A stretch of 64,000 nucleotides of DNA from Escherichia ruysiae (GTDB lineage: Bacteria > Pseudomonadota > Gammaproteobacteria > Enterobacterales > Enterobacteriaceae), in contig NZ_JAVIWS010000001.1 in assembly GCF_031323975.1 (NCBI RefSeq), forward strand, positions 2,418,001-2,482,000, in the 5' to 3' direction. Under the pieces are notes generated by a model. It saw only the letters and a list, made by a program, of their open reading frames with translations, made no database searches and was not told where the DNA came from. How positions within the stretch are numbered: position 1 is the stretch's first letter; each line of letters starts with the position of its first letter. The position numbers and the translations under genes are program-made. Positions 9,781 to 23,977 of the stretch are shown one piece after another.

Positions 9781-11061
9781 ATGACAGACACTACCCCAAC
9801 AATTCTGTTAATTGATGACGACAATGATGTTCTGCTAGCCTACAGCACTCTCTTACAGCAAGAGGGTTATGTCGTATGTACCTGTAGCAACCCTTCTGAG
9901 GCTCTACAATTACTGCAAAATACGTGGGAAGGCATCGTGGTGTGCGACGTTTGTATGCCGGATATTTCAGGCATCACGCTGCTGGAAAAAATAATGCTTA
10001 TCGACCCTCATCTTCCCATTCTGATGATCACCGGGCATGGCGATGTCCCCATGGCCGTTGAAGCAGTAAAAAAGGGAGCGTGGGATTTCCTGCAAAAGCC
10101 GATCAATCCAGAACAATTTCTCTCACTTATCGAAAAAGCACTGGCTGAACGTGAAGCTTATCTGGAACAAAAAAAATGGCGACACGCTCAGTTTAATCGG
10201 CACTTAATCGGTAACAGTGGTTGGATTCGCCAGACACGTCAACAGCTTGAAACGCTGGCAGAAACCGATCTTCCCGTCTGCTTTTACGGCGAACCTGGCA
10301 CAGGAAGAACATTAGCCGCCCACTATCTTCATCAATTTAGTTCTCGCAAGGAAAGACCTTTAATTGAACGCACACTCAGCGCCAATAGCCAGCAGCCGTT
10401 GGAAGAATGGGTGAAAGAAGCAGAAGGTGGCACGCTGTTATTAAAAGAACTTGAGCATTTAACGCCAGAAAATCAGCGCGCCTTGATCCAGTACCAGGAA
10501 AGACCCCAGGATCGGTCATTTCGTCTGATTGTTGTTAATCAAAGCCCTCTGGCTGAACTGGCTGCCGCACAAAAAATTATTCCTGCATTGTATTTTCTTT
10601 TTTCACTCACCCACATTGAATGCCCACCACTCTGCCAGCGTCCGGGGGATATTGAACCTATTTTTCACCATTATCTGACCCTCACCTGTAAACGATTAAA
10701 TCGCCAGCAGCCACTGCTGGGAAAAGCTTTTTATAAGCGACTGATGGCGCGTACCTGGCCTGGTAATATTATTGAATTGGTGAATGCGGCAGAACTGGTG
10801 GCAGTCGGCGTTTTAATGCTGGACGATTCGGTCAGTTTGCAGATGATGGAGACGGATCCAGCCCCGCTGGATGAACTCGTAGAATCTTATGAAAGACAAA
10901 TAATTATTGATGCTCTCAACTTCCATCAGGGTCGTATCAACGACGTTGCCGATTACTTTCAGATACCCAGGAAAAAGCTGTATTTGCGCATGAAAAAATA
11001 CGGTATTGATAAAATGGATTTTCGCTATGAGAAGAAAGATAAAAAGACACAAACTCAATGA
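9781..11061 (+). CDS. pgtA: Response regulator PgtA, NtrC-like without a GAFTGA loop
   Basis: PgtA has 426 residues. The receiver domain covers about residues 5-120, with the acidic pair at Asp12-13, phospho-acceptor Asp56 (VCDVCMPD) and Lys107. A degenerate AAA+ domain follows: the P-loop is GEPGTGRT (170-177, Arg in place of the usual Lys), and Walker B is altered to GTLLLKELEHL. There is no GAFTGA sigma-54 contact loop. A Fis-type helix-turn-helix is at the C-terminus (GRINDVADYFQIPRKKLYLRMKK). It probably activates pgtP with sigma-70 polymerase rather than remodelling sigma-54, which is inference. ATG 9781 is two bases after pgtB; an in-frame start at 9703 inside pgtB is unlikely. Confidence 0.9.
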   Translation: MTDTTPTILLIDDDNDVLLAYSTLLQQEGYVVCTCSNPSEALQLLQNTWEGIVVCDVCMPDISGITLLEKIMLIDPHLPILMITGHGDVPMAVEAVKKGAWDFLQKPINPEQFLSLIEKALAEREAYLEQKKWRHAQFNRHLIGNSGWIRQTRQQLETLAETDLPVCFYGEPGTGRTLAAHYLHQFSSRKERPLIERTLSANSQQPLEEWVKEAEGGTLLLKELEHLTPENQRALIQYQERPQDRSFRLIVVNQSPLAELAAAQKIIPALYFLFSLTHIECPPLCQRPGDIEPIFHHYLTLTCKRLNRQQPLLGKAFYKRLMARTWPGNIIELVNAAELVAVGVLMLDDSVSLQMMETDPAPLDELVESYERQIIIDALNFHQGRINDVADYFQIPRKKLYLRMKKYGIDKMDFRYEKKDKKTQTQ

Positions 11062-11090
11062 GTTATGTTGATAATGTAGGTTTTCAGGCA

Positions 11091-11119
11091 CAAAAAAAGC
11101 GCCGTGCGGCGCTTTTTTC
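11091..11119. terminator. Bidirectional terminator between pgtA and rpmE
   Basis: The A-rich run, AAGCGCC-GTGC-GGCGCTT and T-rich run form a GC stem with U tracts on both strands. It lies between the convergent pgtA and rpmE stops. It probably belonged to rpmE originally, and so marks the right boundary of the pgt insertion. Confidence 0.88.
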
Positions 11120-11131
11120 GGAAATCCGGTC

Positions 11132-11383
<252 letters not shown>

Positions 11384-11418
11384 CTAACGCCAGACACCAC
11401 GCGATGTTTAAAGTATAG

Positions 11419-13746
<2,328 letters not shown>

Positions 13747-13901
13747 ACCGCTAATGATGCGAGGCGGATCGAAAAATTAAATATTCATCACACTTTTCAT
13801 GAAAATTCTGTAACCGTTTTCACGCGCTATCTGCTAAAAATGTTGCCGATGTGAAGTAAACACGGATGTAGTACGCCTGACGTGCCAGGCGAGGAGTGAG
13901 A

Positions 13902-14927
13902 GTGAAAGCGAAGAAGCAGGAAACTGCCGCAACCATGAAAGACGTCGCCCTGAAAGCAAAAGTCTCTACGGCAACCGTCTCCCGAGCGTTAATGAATCCA
14001 GATAAGGTCTCCCTGGCGACTCGTAACCGGGTTGAAAAAGCCGCCCGGGATGTGGGTTATTTACCGCAGCCGATGGGGCGTAACGTCAAGCGTAATGAGT
14101 CCCGCACCATTCTGGTGATTGTCCCGGATATCTGTGATCCCTTCTTTAGCGAAATTATTCGCGGAATCGAAATTACGGCAGCAAGTCATGGGTATCTGGT
14201 ACTGATTGGCGACTGTGCACATCAAAACCAGCAGGAAAAAACCTTTATCGATTTGATAATCACTAAGCAAATTGATGGCATGTTGCTGCTCGGTTCAAGG
14301 CTGCCGTTTGATGCCAGCATTGAGGAACAGCGTAATCTGCCGCCGATGGTGATGGCGAACGAATTTGCACCGGAGCTGGAACTGCCTACAGTTCATATCG
14401 ACAACCTGACCGCTGCATTTGATGCGGTAAATTACCTGTATGAACAGGGGCATAAATTGATCGGCTGTATTGCTGGGCCGGAAGAAATGCCGCTGTGTCA
14501 CTATCGCCTGCAAGGCTACGTTCAGGCTCTGCGTCGCTGCGGAATTATGGTTGATCCACAATACATCGCCCGTGGCGACTTCACCTTCGACGCCGGAAGC
14601 AAAGCCATGCAGCAGTTGCTCGACCTTCCGCAACCGCCAACTGCTGTTTTCTGTCATAGCGATGTGATGGCACTTGGCGCACTTTCGCAGGCAAAACGTC
14701 AGGGGCTGAAAGTTCCTGATGACCTTTCCATAATCGGTTTTGATAACATCGACCTGACGCAATTTTGTGATCCGCCACTGACAACCATCGCACAGCCGCG
14801 CTATGAAATTGGTCGCGAGGCAATGTTGCTATTGCTTGACCAAATGCAGGGGCAAACGGTCGGCAGTGGCTCACGTTTAATGGACTGCGAGCTTATTATC
14901 CGGGGATCGACACGCACATTGACTTAA
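13902..14927 (+). CDS. cytR: Nucleoside catabolism repressor CytR
   Basis: CytR is a 341-residue LacI-family repressor of nucleoside uptake and catabolism genes. It acts with CRP on DNA and is released by cytidine. The helix-turn-helix is ATMKDVALKAKVSTATVSRALMNP, just after the start; the periplasmic-binding-like effector domain begins near residue 60 (TILVIVPDICDPFFSEI). Two in-frame GTG codons occur, at 13896 and 13902. GAGGAG at 13891-13896 is properly spaced only for 13902, giving MKAKKQETAA. ftsN follows after a short terminator-like hairpin. Confidence 0.95.
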   Translation: MKAKKQETAATMKDVALKAKVSTATVSRALMNPDKVSLATRNRVEKAARDVGYLPQPMGRNVKRNESRTILVIVPDICDPFFSEIIRGIEITAASHGYLVLIGDCAHQNQQEKTFIDLIITKQIDGMLLLGSRLPFDASIEEQRNLPPMVMANEFAPELELPTVHIDNLTAAFDAVNYLYEQGHKLIGCIAGPEEMPLCHYRLQGYVQALRRCGIMVDPQYIARGDFTFDAGSKAMQQLLDLPQPPTAVFCHSDVMALGALSQAKRQGLKVPDDLSIIGFDNIDLTQFCDPPLTTIAQPRYEIGREAMLLLLDQMQGQTVGSGSRLMDCELIIRGSTRTLT

Positions 14928-14961
14928 AGTAAACCTTTAAGGCTTCCGTGACTGGTCAAAG

Positions 14962-14988
14962 GCCCGCCGCTTAAGTAACATGGCGGGC
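14962..14988 (+). terminator. Hairpin between cytR and ftsN
   Basis: GCCCGCC (14962-14968) pairs with GGCGGGC (14982-14988) around an AT-rich loop. There is no clear U tract, so it may act as an mRNA 3' stabiliser or a weak terminator for cytR. Confidence 0.5.
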
Positions 14989-15018
14989 TGACGAACGAAT
15001 AAATACAGCGAAACGATA

Positions 15019-15978
15019 GTGGCACAACGAGATTATGTACGCCGCAGCCAACCGGCACCTTCGCGGCGAAAAAAGAGTACCTCACGGAAAAAGCAACGAA
15101 ATCTGCCTGCGGTTTCTCCCGCAATGGTCGCTATTGCTGCCGCCGTTCTTGTGACCTTTATCGGTGGTCTGTACTTCATTACGCATCACAAGAAAGAAGA
15201 GTCCGAGACGCTGCAAAGCCAGAAAGTGACCGGAAACGGACTACCTCCGAAACCGGAAGAACGCTGGCGCTACATTAAAGAGCTGGAAAGTCGCCAGCCG
15301 GGTGTGCGTGCGCCAACAGAACCTTCTGCCGGTGGTGAAGTAAAAACGCCGGAGCAACTGACACCAGAACAGCGCCAGCTTCTTGAACAAATGCAGGCCG
15401 ATATGCGCCAGCAGCCAACGCAGTTAGTTGAAGTTCCGTGGAATGAGCAAACGCCAGAACAGCGCCAGCAAACGCTACAACGCCAGCGTCAGGCGCAGCA
15501 GTTAGCGGAACAGCAACGCCTGGCTCAGCAGTCACGTACAACCGAACAAAGCTGGCAGCAACAGACGCGTACGTCGCAAGCCGCGCCGGTTCAGTCGCAA
15601 CCGCGCCAGTCAAAACCGGCTTCTACTCAGCAGCCGTACCAGGATCTGCTGCAAACCCCTGCGCACACTAGCGCGCAGTCGAAGCCGCAGCAAGCTGCGC
15701 CAGTTGCTCGTGCAGCTGACGCGCCAAAACCGACGGCGGAGAAAAAAGATGAACGCCGCTGGATGGTACAGTGCGGTTCGTTCAGAGGGGCAGAACAGGC
15801 AGAGACAGTACGTGCTCAACTGGCGTTCGAAGGCTTTGACTCGAAAATTACCACCAACAATGGCTGGAATCGTGTGGTCATTGGCCCGGTGAAAGGCAAA
15901 GAGAACGCAGACAGCACCCTCAATCGGTTGAAGATGGCGGGTCATACAAACTGCATTCGGCTCGCCGCCGGGGGTTGA
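15019..15978 (+). CDS. ftsN: Essential cell division protein FtsN
   Basis: FtsN is a 319-residue bitopic protein that triggers septal peptidoglycan synthesis through FtsA and FtsQLB-FtsWI. A basic cytoplasmic N-terminus (QRDYVRRSQPAPSRRKKSTS) precedes one transmembrane helix (about residues 33-53). A long Gln/Pro-rich periplasmic linker follows, then a C-terminal SPOR domain (about 243-319, starting RWMVQCGSF) that binds denuded glycan. The start is GTG at 15019. It lies upstream of hslVU, whose heat-shock promoter overlaps the ftsN 3' end. Confidence 0.97.
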   Translation: MAQRDYVRRSQPAPSRRKKSTSRKKQRNLPAVSPAMVAIAAAVLVTFIGGLYFITHHKKEESETLQSQKVTGNGLPPKPEERWRYIKELESRQPGVRAPTEPSAGGEVKTPEQLTPEQRQLLEQMQADMRQQPTQLVEVPWNEQTPEQRQQTLQRQRQAQQLAEQQRLAQQSRTTEQSWQQQTRTSQAAPVQSQPRQSKPASTQQPYQDLLQTPAHTSAQSKPQQAAPVARAADAPKPTAEKKDERRWMVQCGSFRGAEQAETVRAQLAFEGFDSKITTNNGWNRVVIGPVKGKENADSTLNRLKMAGHTNCIRLAAGG

Positions 15979-16035
15979 AACCCTCAAAATCCCCCCCATC
16001 TATAATTGCATTATGCCCCGTACTTTTGTACGGGG
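15975..16035 (+). promoter_or_regulatory. Sigma-32 promoter and 5' UTR hairpin of hslVU
   Basis: A -35-like TTGAAA (15975-15980, overlapping the ftsN stop) and a -10-like CCCCATCTAT (15994-16003) fit the heat-shock consensus. Just downstream, CCCCGTAC-TTTT-GTACGGGG (16016-16035) forms a perfect hairpin in the leader. An hslVU leader stem-loop that stabilises the message is known in E. coli. Confidence 0.8.
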
Positions 16036-16070
16036 TTTGTACTCTGTATTCGTAACCAAGGGGTCAGCTC

Positions 16071-16601
16071 GTGACAACTATAGTAAGCGTACGCCGTAAC
16101 GGCCATGTGGTCATCGCTGGTGATGGTCAGGCCACATTGGGCAATACCGTAATGAAAGGCAACGTGAAAAAGGTCCGCCGTCTGTACAACGACAAAGTCA
16201 TCGCGGGCTTTGCGGGCGGTACTGCGGATGCTTTTACGCTGTTCGAACTGTTTGAACGTAAGCTGGAAATGCATCAGGGCCATCTGGTTAAAGCGGCCGT
16301 TGAACTGGCAAAAGACTGGCGTACCGATCGCATGTTGCGCAAACTTGAAGCACTGCTGGCAGTCGCGGATGAAACTGCATCGCTTATCATCACCGGTAAC
16401 GGTGACGTGGTGCAGCCAGAAAACGATCTTATTGCTATCGGCTCCGGCGGCCCTTACGCCCAGGCTGCGGCGCGCGCGCTGTTAGAAAACACTGAACTTA
16501 GCGCCCGTGAAATTGCTGAAAAGGCGTTGGATATTGCAGGCGACATTTGCATCTATACCAACCATTTCCACACCATCGAAGAATTAAGCTACAAAGCGTA
16601 A
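16071..16601 (+). CDS. hslV: ATP-dependent protease proteolytic subunit HslV (ClpQ)
   Basis: HslV is a 176-residue N-terminal-nucleophile threonine peptidase, related to proteasome beta subunits. It forms a double hexamer capped by HslU. After removal of Met1 the catalytic Thr is exposed ([19 protein letters not shown]). The start is GTG 16071 with AAGGGG upstream. The gap to hslU is nine bases, and the pair is expressed from the sigma-32 promoter overlapping ftsN. Confidence 0.97.
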
Positions 16602-16610
16602 GGATCTCCC

Positions 16611-17942
16611 ATGTCTGAAATGACCCCACGCGAAATCGTCAGCGAACTGGATAAGCACATCATCGGCCAGGACAACGCCAAGCGTTCCGTGGCGATTGCT
16701 CTGCGTAACCGCTGGCGTCGCATGCAGCTCAACGAAGAGCTGCGCCATGAAGTGACCCCGAAAAATATCCTGATGATCGGCCCGACCGGTGTCGGTAAAA
16801 CTGAAATCGCCCGTCGTCTGGCTAAGCTGGCGAATGCGCCGTTCATCAAAGTTGAAGCGACCAAATTCACCGAAGTCGGTTATGTGGGTAAAGAAGTCGA
16901 TTCTATTATCCGCGACCTGACCGATGCCGCCGTGAAAATGGTGCGCGTACAAGCTATCGAGAAAAACCGTTATCGCGCTGAAGAACTGGCAGAAGAACGT
17001 ATTCTCGACGTGCTGATCCCACCGGCCAAAAACAACTGGGGACAGACCGAACAGCAGCAGGAGCCGTCCGCTGCCCGTCAGGCATTCCGCAAAAAACTGC
17101 GTGAAGGCCAGCTCGATGACAAAGAAATCGAGATCGATCTTGCCGCAGCACCGATGGGCGTTGAAATTATGGCTCCTCCGGGAATGGAAGAGATGACCAG
17201 CCAGCTGCAATCCATGTTCCAGAACCTGGGCGGTCAGAAACAAAAAGCGCGTAAGCTGAAAATCAAAGACGCCATGAAGCTGCTGATTGAAGAAGAAGCG
17301 GCGAAACTGGTGAATCCGGAAGAACTGAAGCAAGACGCTATCGACGCCGTTGAGCAGCACGGGATCGTGTTTATCGACGAAATCGACAAAATCTGTAAGC
17401 GCGGCGAGTCTTCCGGTCCGGATGTTTCTCGTGAAGGCGTTCAGCGTGACCTGCTGCCGCTGGTAGAAGGTTGCACCGTTTCTACCAAACACGGGATGGT
17501 CAAAACTGACCACATTCTGTTTATCGCTTCTGGCGCATTCCAGGTAGCGAAACCGTCTGACCTGATCCCGGAACTGCAAGGTCGTCTGCCGATCCGCGTC
17601 GAACTCCAGGCGCTGACCACCAGCGACTTCGAGCGCATTCTGACCGAACCGAATGCCTCTATCACCGTGCAGTACAAAGCACTGATGGCGACCGAAGGCG
17701 TGAATATCGAATTTACGGATTCCGGTATTAAGCGTATCGCGGAAGCGGCATGGCAGGTGAACGAATCTACCGAAAACATCGGTGCACGCCGTTTACATAC
17801 CGTTCTGGAGCGTTTAATGGAAGAGATTTCCTACGACGCCAGCGATTTAAGCGGTCAAACTATCACCATTGACGCAGATTATGTGAGCAAACATCTGGAT
17901 GCGTTGGTGGCAGATGAAGATCTGAGCCGTTTTATCCTATAA
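16611..17942 (+). CDS. hslU: ATP-dependent protease ATPase subunit HslU (ClpY)
   Basis: HslU is a 443-residue AAA+ unfoldase that feeds substrates such as SulA into HslV. The P-loop is GPTGVGKT (residues 57-64), and Walker B is [11 protein letters not shown] near 250. The family-specific intermediate domain lies between them (about 110-240). The C-terminus (LSRFIL) is the tail that docks into HslV. It is cotranscribed with hslV. A long open frame on the opposite strand here is a shadow. Confidence 0.97.
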   Translation: MSEMTPREIVSELDKHIIGQDNAKRSVAIALRNRWRRMQLNEELRHEVTPKNILMIGPTGVGKTEIARRLAKLANAPFIKVEATKFTEVGYVGKEVDSIIRDLTDAAVKMVRVQAIEKNRYRAEELAEERILDVLIPPAKNNWGQTEQQQEPSAARQAFRKKLREGQLDDKEIEIDLAAAPMGVEIMAPPGMEEMTSQLQSMFQNLGGQKQKARKLKIKDAMKLLIEEEAAKLVNPEELKQDAIDAVEQHGIVFIDEIDKICKRGESSGPDVSREGVQRDLLPLVEGCTVSTKHGMVKTDHILFIASGAFQVAKPSDLIPELQGRLPIRVELQALTTSDFERILTEPNASITVQYKALMATEGVNIEFTDSGIKRIAEAAWQVNESTENIGARRLHTVLERLMEEISYDASDLSGQTITIDADYVSKHLDALVADEDLSRFIL

Positions 17943-17972
17943 TCGCGTTCAATCATTTTCATCATTGTTTGA

Positions 17973-17996
17973 TGGGGCTGAAAGGCCCCATTTTTA
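17973..17996 (+). terminator. Terminator-like hairpin between hslU and menA
   Basis: TGGGGC-TGAAA-GGCCCCA followed by TTTTTA is a compact intrinsic terminator for hslVU. It lies only 13 bases before the menA start, so menA expression would depend on read-through or on a promoter overlapping it. Confidence 0.75.
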
Positions 17997-18008
17997 TTGG
18001 CGCGTATT

Positions 18009-18934
18009 ATGACTGAACAACAAATTAGCCGAACTCAGCGTGGCTGGAAAGTTTACGACCTAAAACCCTCCCCCTCGCCTTTGCTGCAATTATCGTCGGG
18101 ACGGCGCTGGCATGGTGGCAAGGTCACTTCGATCCGCTGGTCGCCCTGCTGGCACTGATTACCGCCGGGCTATTACAGATCCTTTCTAACCTCGCCAATG
18201 ATTACGGCGATGCCGTCAAAGGCAGCGACAAACCTGACCGTATCGGACCACTACGTGGTATGCAAAAAGGGGTTATTACCCAGCAAGAGATGAAACGGGC
18301 GCTCATCATTACCGTCGTGCTCATCTGTCTCTCCGGACTGGCGCTGGTCGCAGTGGCGTGCCATACGCTGGCCGATTTTGTCGGCTTCCTGATTCTGGGC
18401 GGGTTGTCGATCATCGCCGCAATCACCTACACCGTGGGCAATCGCCCTTATGGTTATATCGGTCTGGGTGATATTTCCGTACTGGTTTTCTTTGGCTGGT
18501 TGAGCGTGATGGGGAGCTGGTATTTGCAGGCGCATACGTTGATTCCGGCATTGATCCTTCCGGCGACCGCCTGTGGCCTGCTGGCAACAGCGGTTCTGAA
18601 TATTAATAACCTGCGTGATATCAATAGCGACCGCGAGAATGGCAAAAATACACTGGTGGTGCGCTTAGGTGCAGTAAACGCGCGTCGTTACCATGCCTGC
18701 CTGCTGATCGGCTCACTGGTGTGCCTGGCGCTGTTTAATCTCTTTTCGCTGCACAGCCTGTGGGGCTGGTTGTTCCTGCTGGCAACGCCGTTACTGGTGA
18801 AACAGGCTCGTTATGTGATGCGTGAAATGGATCCGGTAGCGATGCGACCAATGCTGGAACGCACTGTCAAGGGCGCATTACTGACTAACTTGCTGTTTGT
18901 TTTAGGGATATTCCTAAGCCAGTGGGCAGCATAA
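18009..18934 (+). pseudogene. menA: 1,4-dihydroxy-2-naphthoate octaprenyltransferase gene, broken by a -1 frameshift at codon 11
   Basis: MenA is an inner-membrane UbiA-family prenyltransferase that makes demethylmenaquinone. Translation from ATG 18009 gives MTEQQISRTQ, then leaves the MenA frame because one G is missing after CAG at 18036-18038. That frame stops at TGA 18156 after 49 codons. The true frame resumes at TGG 18041 (WLESLRPKT) and is open to 18934, matching a 308-residue MenA throughout. Re-initiation at ATG 18260 (residue 85) would lose the first Asp-rich motif, NDYGDAVKGSDKPDR. So it is non-functional as read. Everything else is well preserved, so the lesion is recent or a sequencing error. 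Confidence 0.9.
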
Positions 18935-19026
18935 CTGACAAATATCAATTAACAATTGATGATTTTGCCAACAACCCACATAGCGCGATATACTGAAAAT
19001 TCTCGCAGCAACTGAATGTTAAGCCT

Positions 19027-19512
19027 ATGAAATACGATACTTCCGAGCTTTGTGACATCTATCAAGAAGATGTCAACGTCGTGGAACCGCTGTTCTCCAA
19101 CTTTGGTGGACGGGCGTCGTTTGGCGGACAAATCATCACGGTAAAATGTTTCGAGGACAACGGGTTGCTGTATGATCTGCTCGAACAGAATGGTCGTGGT
19201 CGTGTTCTTGTCGTCGATGGCGGTGGTTCTGTTCGTCGCGCACTGGTCGATGCTGAACTGGCGCGTCTGGCAGTACAAAATGAATGGGAAGGCCTGGTCA
19301 TTTACGGCGCGGTGCGTCAGGTAGATGACCTGGAAGAGCTGGATATTGGCATCCAGGCGATGGCCGCAATTCCGGTCGGTGCTGTTGGCGAAGGCATTGG
19401 CGAAAGCGATGTCCGCGTCAACTTTGGCGGCGTCACCTTCTTCTCCGGCGACCATCTCTATGCCGACAATACCGGGATTATTCTTTCTGAAGATCCGCTG
19501 GATATCGAGTGA
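19027..19512 (+). CDS. rraA: Regulator of ribonuclease activity A
   Basis: RraA is a 161-residue protein that binds the C-terminal region of RNase E and inhibits it, changing mRNA decay globally. It belongs to the RraA/class II pyruvate aldolase-like fold, with [15 protein letters not shown] near residue 64 and a glycine-rich stretch near residue 115 ([20 protein letters not shown]). It follows menA by 92 bp of promoter-like AT-rich DNA. A strong terminator ends it. Confidence 0.95.
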   Translation: MKYDTSELCDIYQEDVNVVEPLFSNFGGRASFGGQIITVKCFEDNGLLYDLLEQNGRGRVLVVDGGGSVRRALVDAELARLAVQNEWEGLVIYGAVRQVDDLEELDIGIQAMAAIPVGAVGEGIGESDVRVNFGGVTFFSGDHLYADNTGIILSEDPLDIE

Positions 19513-19513
19513 T

Positions 19514-19541
19514 AAAAAAGGCACCGCAAGGTGCCTTTTTT
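19514..19541 (+). terminator. rraA terminator
   Basis: An A-rich run, GGCACC-GCAA-GGTGCC and TTTTTT form an intrinsic terminator with a GNRA-type loop. Its symmetric A/T tracts mean it could also act toward zapB, although it lies 54 bp beyond the zapB stop. Confidence 0.9.
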
Positions 19542-19595
19542 CTGCGTTACCTGTTGCCTACACAGTAAATCAATTACGCGAAAGATGAAGCGTAA

Positions 19596-19889
<294 letters not shown>

Positions 19890-20104
19890 TTATCGGTGAC
19901 GCCTTAATAAATACGTGCACGTTTTCGTTAGCTCCGATTGTATGAAGCCGCGCCATCTCTGTCCAGCAGCACGCCTTGCAGATTCCGGTTTGCCACACTT
20001 TTCATCCTTCTCCTGGTGACATAACCCACGTGAATCGAAAATGTTAAAAAATTTGTTGCAAGAATGATTTAACAAACGTGCATCATGTAAGAAGATGTGA
20101 AACA

Positions 20105-20187
20105 AATGGCGCGATAACGCTCATTTTATGACGCGGCACACACATTTTGATTTCGATATTTCTCGTTTTTGCTCGTTAACGATAAAT
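20105..20187. promoter_or_regulatory. Tandem GlpR operators upstream of glpF
   Basis: Elements resembling the GlpR consensus (ATGTTCG-TAACGAACAT type) recur at a 21-bp pitch. AATGGCGCGATAACGCTCAT is at 20105-20124, a weaker unit is near 20126, TTGATTTCGATATTTCTCGT is at 20147-20166, and TTTGCTCGTTAACGATAAAT is at 20168-20187. Four tandem operators controlling glpFK are known in E. coli. The rest of the 424-bp zapB-glpF spacer (19842-20265) also holds both promoters and an imperfect inverted repeat near 20205-20236; no gene is visible. Confidence 0.65.
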
Positions 20188-20265
20188 TCACAGGATGCCT
20201 ACAAGCATCGTGAACGTCAGTGACTTTCACGCTTACAACAAACATTAACTCTTCAGGATCCGATT

Positions 20266-22642
<2,377 letters not shown>

Positions 22643-22676
22643 TGCCAGGCATCTGAACGATTGCCTGATGCTGATC

Positions 22677-22764
22677 GCCTGATGCGACGCTTACGCGTCT
22701 TATCAGGCCTACGAGCCGATGCCATTTTGTGTAGGCGGGATAAGGCGTTCACGCCGCATCCGGC
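22677..22764. repeat. REP pair (BIME) between glpK and glpX
   Basis: REP units at 22677-22712 (GCCTGATGCGACG...TATCAGGCCTAC) and 22731-22764 (GTAGGCGGGATAAGG...GCCGCATCCGGC) lie in opposite orientation. They probably protect the glpFK message 3' end and reduce expression of glpX from the same transcript. Confidence 0.9.
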
Positions 22765-22870
22765 ATCATGCAGACTCTGAAACCGTGCGGGGGCAACCCC
22801 GCACACATCAATAATCCCTCCCTTCCCCTGTGCTACACTTCGCGCCATTCCTTACTGCTTAGAGTTTGCT

Positions 22871-23881
22871 ATGAGACGAGAACTTGCCATCGAATTTTCC
22901 CGCGTCACCGAATCTGCGGCGCTGGCTGGCTACAAATGGTTAGGACGCGGCGATAAAAACACCGCTGACGGCGCGGCGGTAAACGCCATGCGTATTATGC
23001 TCAACCAGGTCAACATTGACGGCACCATCGTCATTGGTGAAGGCGAAATCGACGAAGCACCGATGCTCTATATTGGTGAAAAAGTCGGTACTGGTCGCGG
23101 TGATGCGGTGGATATTGCTGTTGATCCGATTGAAGGCACGCGCATGACGGCGATGGGTCAGGCTAACGCGCTGGCGGTGCTGGCTGTGGGCGATAAGGGC
23201 TGCTTCCTCAATGCGCCGGATATGTATATGGAGAAGTTGATCGTCGGACCTGGTGCCAAAGGCGTCATCGACCTGAATCTGCCGCTGGCGGATAACCTGC
23301 GCAATGTTGCGGCGGCACTCGGTAAACCGTTAAGCGAACTGACGGTCACTATTCTGGCGAAACCGCGCCACGACGCGGTTATCGCAGAAATGCAGCAACT
23401 CGGCGTGCGCGTATTTGCCATTCCTGATGGCGATGTCGCAGCCTCGATTCTCACCTGTATGCCAGACAGCGAAGTTGACGTGCTGTACGGCATTGGCGGT
23501 GCGCCAGAAGGTGTGGTTTCTGCGGCGGTGATCCGCGCATTGGATGGCGACATGAATGGCCGTCTGCTGGCACGTCATGACGTCAAAGGCGACAACGAAG
23601 AGAATCGTCGCATTGGCGAGCAGGAGCTGGCGCGCTGCAAAGCAATGGGCATTGAAGCCGGTAAAGTACTGCGTCTGGGCGATATGGCGCGTAGCGATAA
23701 CGTCATCTTCTCTGCCACCGGTATCACCAAAGGCGATCTGCTGGAAGGGATTAGCCGCAAAGGCAATATCGCGACAACCGAAACGCTGCTGATTCGTGGT
23801 AAGTCACGCACCATTCGCCGCATTCAGTCGATTCACTATCTGGATCGCAAAGACCCGGAAATGCAGGTGCATATTCTCTGA
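22871..23881 (+). CDS. glpX: Class II fructose-1,6-bisphosphatase GlpX
   Basis: GlpX has 336 residues and hydrolyses fructose 1,6-bisphosphate in gluconeogenesis, as a Mn-dependent enzyme of the Li-sensitive phosphatase superfamily. The metal-binding motif is VDPIEGTRMT near residue 85, and the acidic GEGEIDEAPM is near residue 57. It is the distal gene of the glpFKX operon but is separated by a REP pair. A terminator follows. Confidence 0.96.
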   Translation: MRRELAIEFSRVTESAALAGYKWLGRGDKNTADGAAVNAMRIMLNQVNIDGTIVIGEGEIDEAPMLYIGEKVGTGRGDAVDIAVDPIEGTRMTAMGQANALAVLAVGDKGCFLNAPDMYMEKLIVGPGAKGVIDLNLPLADNLRNVAAALGKPLSELTVTILAKPRHDAVIAEMQQLGVRVFAIPDGDVAASILTCMPDSEVDVLYGIGGAPEGVVSAAVIRALDGDMNGRLLARHDVKGDNEENRRIGEQELARCKAMGIEAGKVLRLGDMARSDNVIFSATGITKGDLLEGISRKGNIATTETLLIRGKSRTIRRIQSIHYLDRKDPEMQVHIL

Positions 23882-23901
23882 GTCATTTGATCGATTGAGC
23901 C

Positions 23902-23930
23902 TTCCAGTCCTTCGGGACTGGAATTTTTTT
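23902..23930 (+). terminator. glpX terminator
   Basis: TTCCAGTCC-TTCG-GGACTGGAA followed by TTTTTTT: a perfect stem, a UUCG tetraloop and a U tract. Confidence 0.93.
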
Positions 23931-23977
23931 GTCCGGAGAACGAAGATAAGGCAAGTCAATCAAAACAGGAGAGAAAC

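Noticed and set aside
16584..17579. 331-codon reverse-strand frame opposite hslU
   Set aside because: It is a shadow of a highly biased gene, rich in Phe, His and Arg, with no family resemblance.
18260..18934. A 224-codon MenA as a functional short form
   Set aside because: It would lack the first Asp-rich motif and the first transmembrane helices of a UbiA-family enzyme, and has no ribosome site; it is better explained as the distal part of a frameshifted gene.
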